Shown here piece after piece: positions 4,966-6,370 of a stretch of DNA of 6,370 nt. The position numbers were made by a program, and so were the translations under genes. Each line of letters begins with the position of its first letter. Positions within the stretch are counted from its first letter, which is position 1. The notes beneath the pieces are model-generated. The model saw only the letters and a program-made list of their open reading frames with translations. It did no database searches and was not told where the DNA came from. Source of the DNA: Anaerolineae bacterium. Its GTDB lineage: Bacteria; Chloroflexota; Anaerolineae; B4-G1; SLSP01. Where the stretch lies: positions 1 to 6,370 of the forward strand of contig JAFGNI010000723.1 of the NCBI GenBank assembly GCA_016927095.1, given 5' to 3'.

Positions 4966-6370
4966 GCTGCCGGCGCCCCGCGCAGCCACAAACCAGACCG
5001 GGCTGGACCAGGCGATGTTGCCGTCTATCTGCTCGACCCGCACGTAGTAGAAAGCGGGCGTTCGGTCGTCGTCGACCCAGTCCAACGTGACGACCTTCGG
5101 CCAGTCCGGATCGATCCAGTCGGCCTCGAGCGTGAAGGTGGGCTGGGACGGTTCTCGCGTGAAGCACGGACGGCGCGCCCGCTCCGGCGCATCGAGGGGC
5201 TGCTCGATCACCGCCCGCCGCCGATCCAGCGGCACCTCGATTGCCGTATCCAACACCACTTCATCGAGGTGCTCGTCGTGGATCTGGAAGCGCAGGGAGT
5301 GTGATGGTGTCTCTGCTGACATCAGCCGCACGATCGCGCCGCGCGTGATCCCCGAATAGCCGTTCGTCTGCCATGACACCTGCGCCCCGTCGGGGTCGGC
5401 CTCGATGCGGTCGGTCCGGTGGTACATGTGCAGCCGGTCCACGACTTCCAAGGCGGCGCCATCGACGGCAATCGTCCCCGTCGTCATCGAATCGTCGACC
5501 CGCCGGGACCCCCACGAGTCCGTCCAGGCCAGCCGCAGATGATCCCACCGGGACAGCGGCGGCTCGTAGGTCCGGATCACCACGTTATTGCGATAGAGGT
5601 CGACCCGCATCACCGGCGCTGTGCCGGCGACCTCAACATGAACGGCGCGCGGCGTTCCCTCAGCCGCCACAACTGTCCCCATCGCCTCACCGTTGACCGC
5701 GAAGTCCAGATGGATGCGCTGGTTGCCCGTCACGGCATACGTCTGCCGTTCCCTGATGGCGTCCCAGATCGCGCGCCGGCTGCAGACCGGCGCGACCGCT
5801 GCCATCAGCCCGTTGGTGTTGGGATAGTGATAGCCGGGGTTTCCGTGGCCCGTCGACGTCATATGGTTGTCGCCGCTGCCGTGGACGCCGACGAGGTGCC
5901 CGTGCGCCAGCCACTGGCGGTAGAACTCCTCGAAGACACCGTGGACGGAGCAGATCTCCACGTTGGTCTGGTAGGCGGGCCGCTTCGGCAGCTCGAACTT
6001 GCCCGGCCCCCCGCAGGCGTGCGCGTGCGGCAGCAACAGCACCTCTCCCTTCGACCGCTCCAATTCGTTGAGGTAGCGCCGGTAGAGCACCGCCGGATCC
6101 TGATCTAAAGGGAAGATCCCCACCCGGTTCTCGCGGGTCAGGCCCAAACGTTCCAGCTCCGGCCGGTTGTCGGGATCGAGATAGTAGCTGTTCATATGGC
6201 CCGCGATGGGCGCCAGACTGCCCGCCTCCGAACCCAGGATGGTGACCAGGCCCTGACCGGGACCGGCGCCGTTGTAGGCTTCCGCCGCAGCCTGGAGCTC
6301 CTCCCACCCGCGCTGCACCGGCGCGCCTGCCACCCGCAACAGACCTGGACCATAGGTCGCTTCCTGGTGA
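4963..6370 (-). CDS. DUF3604-type PHP-like metal-dependent protein, N-terminus outside window
   Basis: The frame is open from the right edge to the TAG at 4963-4965 and gives 468 residues, beginning HQEATYGPGLL. The first possible start inside is a TTG at 6339, but the frame continues upstream, and the usual N-terminal metal motif of the family is missing, so the gene runs past the edge. In visible numbering, PHP-like pieces are GSEAG (46-50), GHMNSYYL (57-64), PHAHACGG (114-121), SVHGVFEEF (141-149) and GSGDNH (164-169). Next comes the DUF3604 stretch AIWDAIRERQTYAVTG (200-215) and LDFAVNGEAMG (221-231). The C-terminus is beta-rich and ends YYVRVEQIDGNIAWSSPVW (441-459), typical of the family. 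His, Asp and Glu in these motifs could bind metals and support a phosphoesterase or hydrolase reaction. The substrate is unknown for the family. No signal peptide can be assessed. Confidence 0.85.
   Translation of the reverse strand, partial: HQEATYGPGLLRVAGAPVQRGWEELQAAAEAYNGAGPGQGLVTILGSEAGSLAPIAGHMNSYYLDPDNRPELERLGLTRENRVGIFPLDQDPAVLYRRYLNELERSKGEVLLLPHAHACGGPGKFELPKRPAYQTNVEICSVHGVFEEFYRQWLAHGHLVGVHGSGDNHMTSTGHGNPGYHYPNTNGLMAAVAPVCSRRAIWDAIRERQTYAVTGNQRIHLDFAVNGEAMGTVVAAEGTPRAVHVEVAGTAPVMRVDLYRNNVVIRTYEPPLSRWDHLRLAWTDSWGSRRVDDSMTTGTIAVDGAALEVVDRLHMYHRTDRIEADPDGAQVSWQTNGYSGITRGAIVRLMSAETPSHSLRFQIHDEHLDEVVLDTAIEVPLDRRRAVIEQPLDAPERARRPCFTREPSQPTFTLEADWIDPDWPKVVTLDWVDDDRTPAFYYVRVEQIDGNIAWSSPVWFVAARGAGS

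Noticed and set aside
5419..6108. 229-codon open frame on the plus strand opposite the DUF3604 gene
   Set aside because: The minus-strand frame has clear family motifs along its whole length. This frame is Arg/His/Pro-rich with no domain or good ribosome site.

Overview
The window is a compact sugar-uptake locus from a GC-rich bacterium (roughly 60% GC, judged by eye). The substrate-binding protein starts with a combined Tat motif and lipobox (SRRDFLK then LAAC), and the regulator is a GntR/LacI-type chimera. Both, together with the general look of the transporter proteins, are common in Chloroflexota such as the Thermomicrobia and their environmental relatives. That assignment is an inference from protein style; there is no rRNA or marker gene here.

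Layout, left to right. Positions 1-240 are a non-coding leader. It holds two related hairpin repeats, a near-consensus sigma-70 promoter (TTGACA-N17-TATACT) and two inverted repeats that could be operators. Positions 241-1389 (+) encode a GntR-type winged-helix regulator with a LacI/periplasmic-binding-protein-like effector domain. Positions 1537-2895 (+) encode a Tat-exported lipoprotein substrate-binding protein of the extracellular solute-binding family 1. A 172-bp spacer with strong stem-loops follows. Positions 3068-4012 and 4023-4937 (+) encode the two six-helix permeases of a CUT1 (MalF/MalG-type) carbohydrate importer. After a 25-bp gap, 4963-6370 (-) is a convergent gene for a DUF3604-type, PHP-like metal-dependent protein. 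Its N-terminus lies beyond the right edge.

How the parts fit: the regulator probably senses a sugar or sugar derivative and controls itself and the transporter genes. The lipoprotein captures the substrate outside the membrane and passes it to the permease pair. No ATPase gene is present, so the importer probably uses a shared MsmK/MalK-type ATPase encoded elsewhere, or one encoded outside the window. The stem-loop after the binding-protein gene is placed where such transporters usually lower permease expression relative to binding protein. The DUF3604 gene is on the other strand and cannot be in the same transcript; a link to the same substrate is only a neighbourhood inference.

Overall this is a recognisable carbohydrate ABC locus. 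I see no CRISPR array, mobile element, tRNA or rRNA, and nothing that justifies claiming a new system. The most useful leads are the undefined role of the DUF3604 protein beside the importer, the structured spacer at 2896-3067, the regulatory architecture at 81-192, and an unusual segment in the regulator's effector domain.
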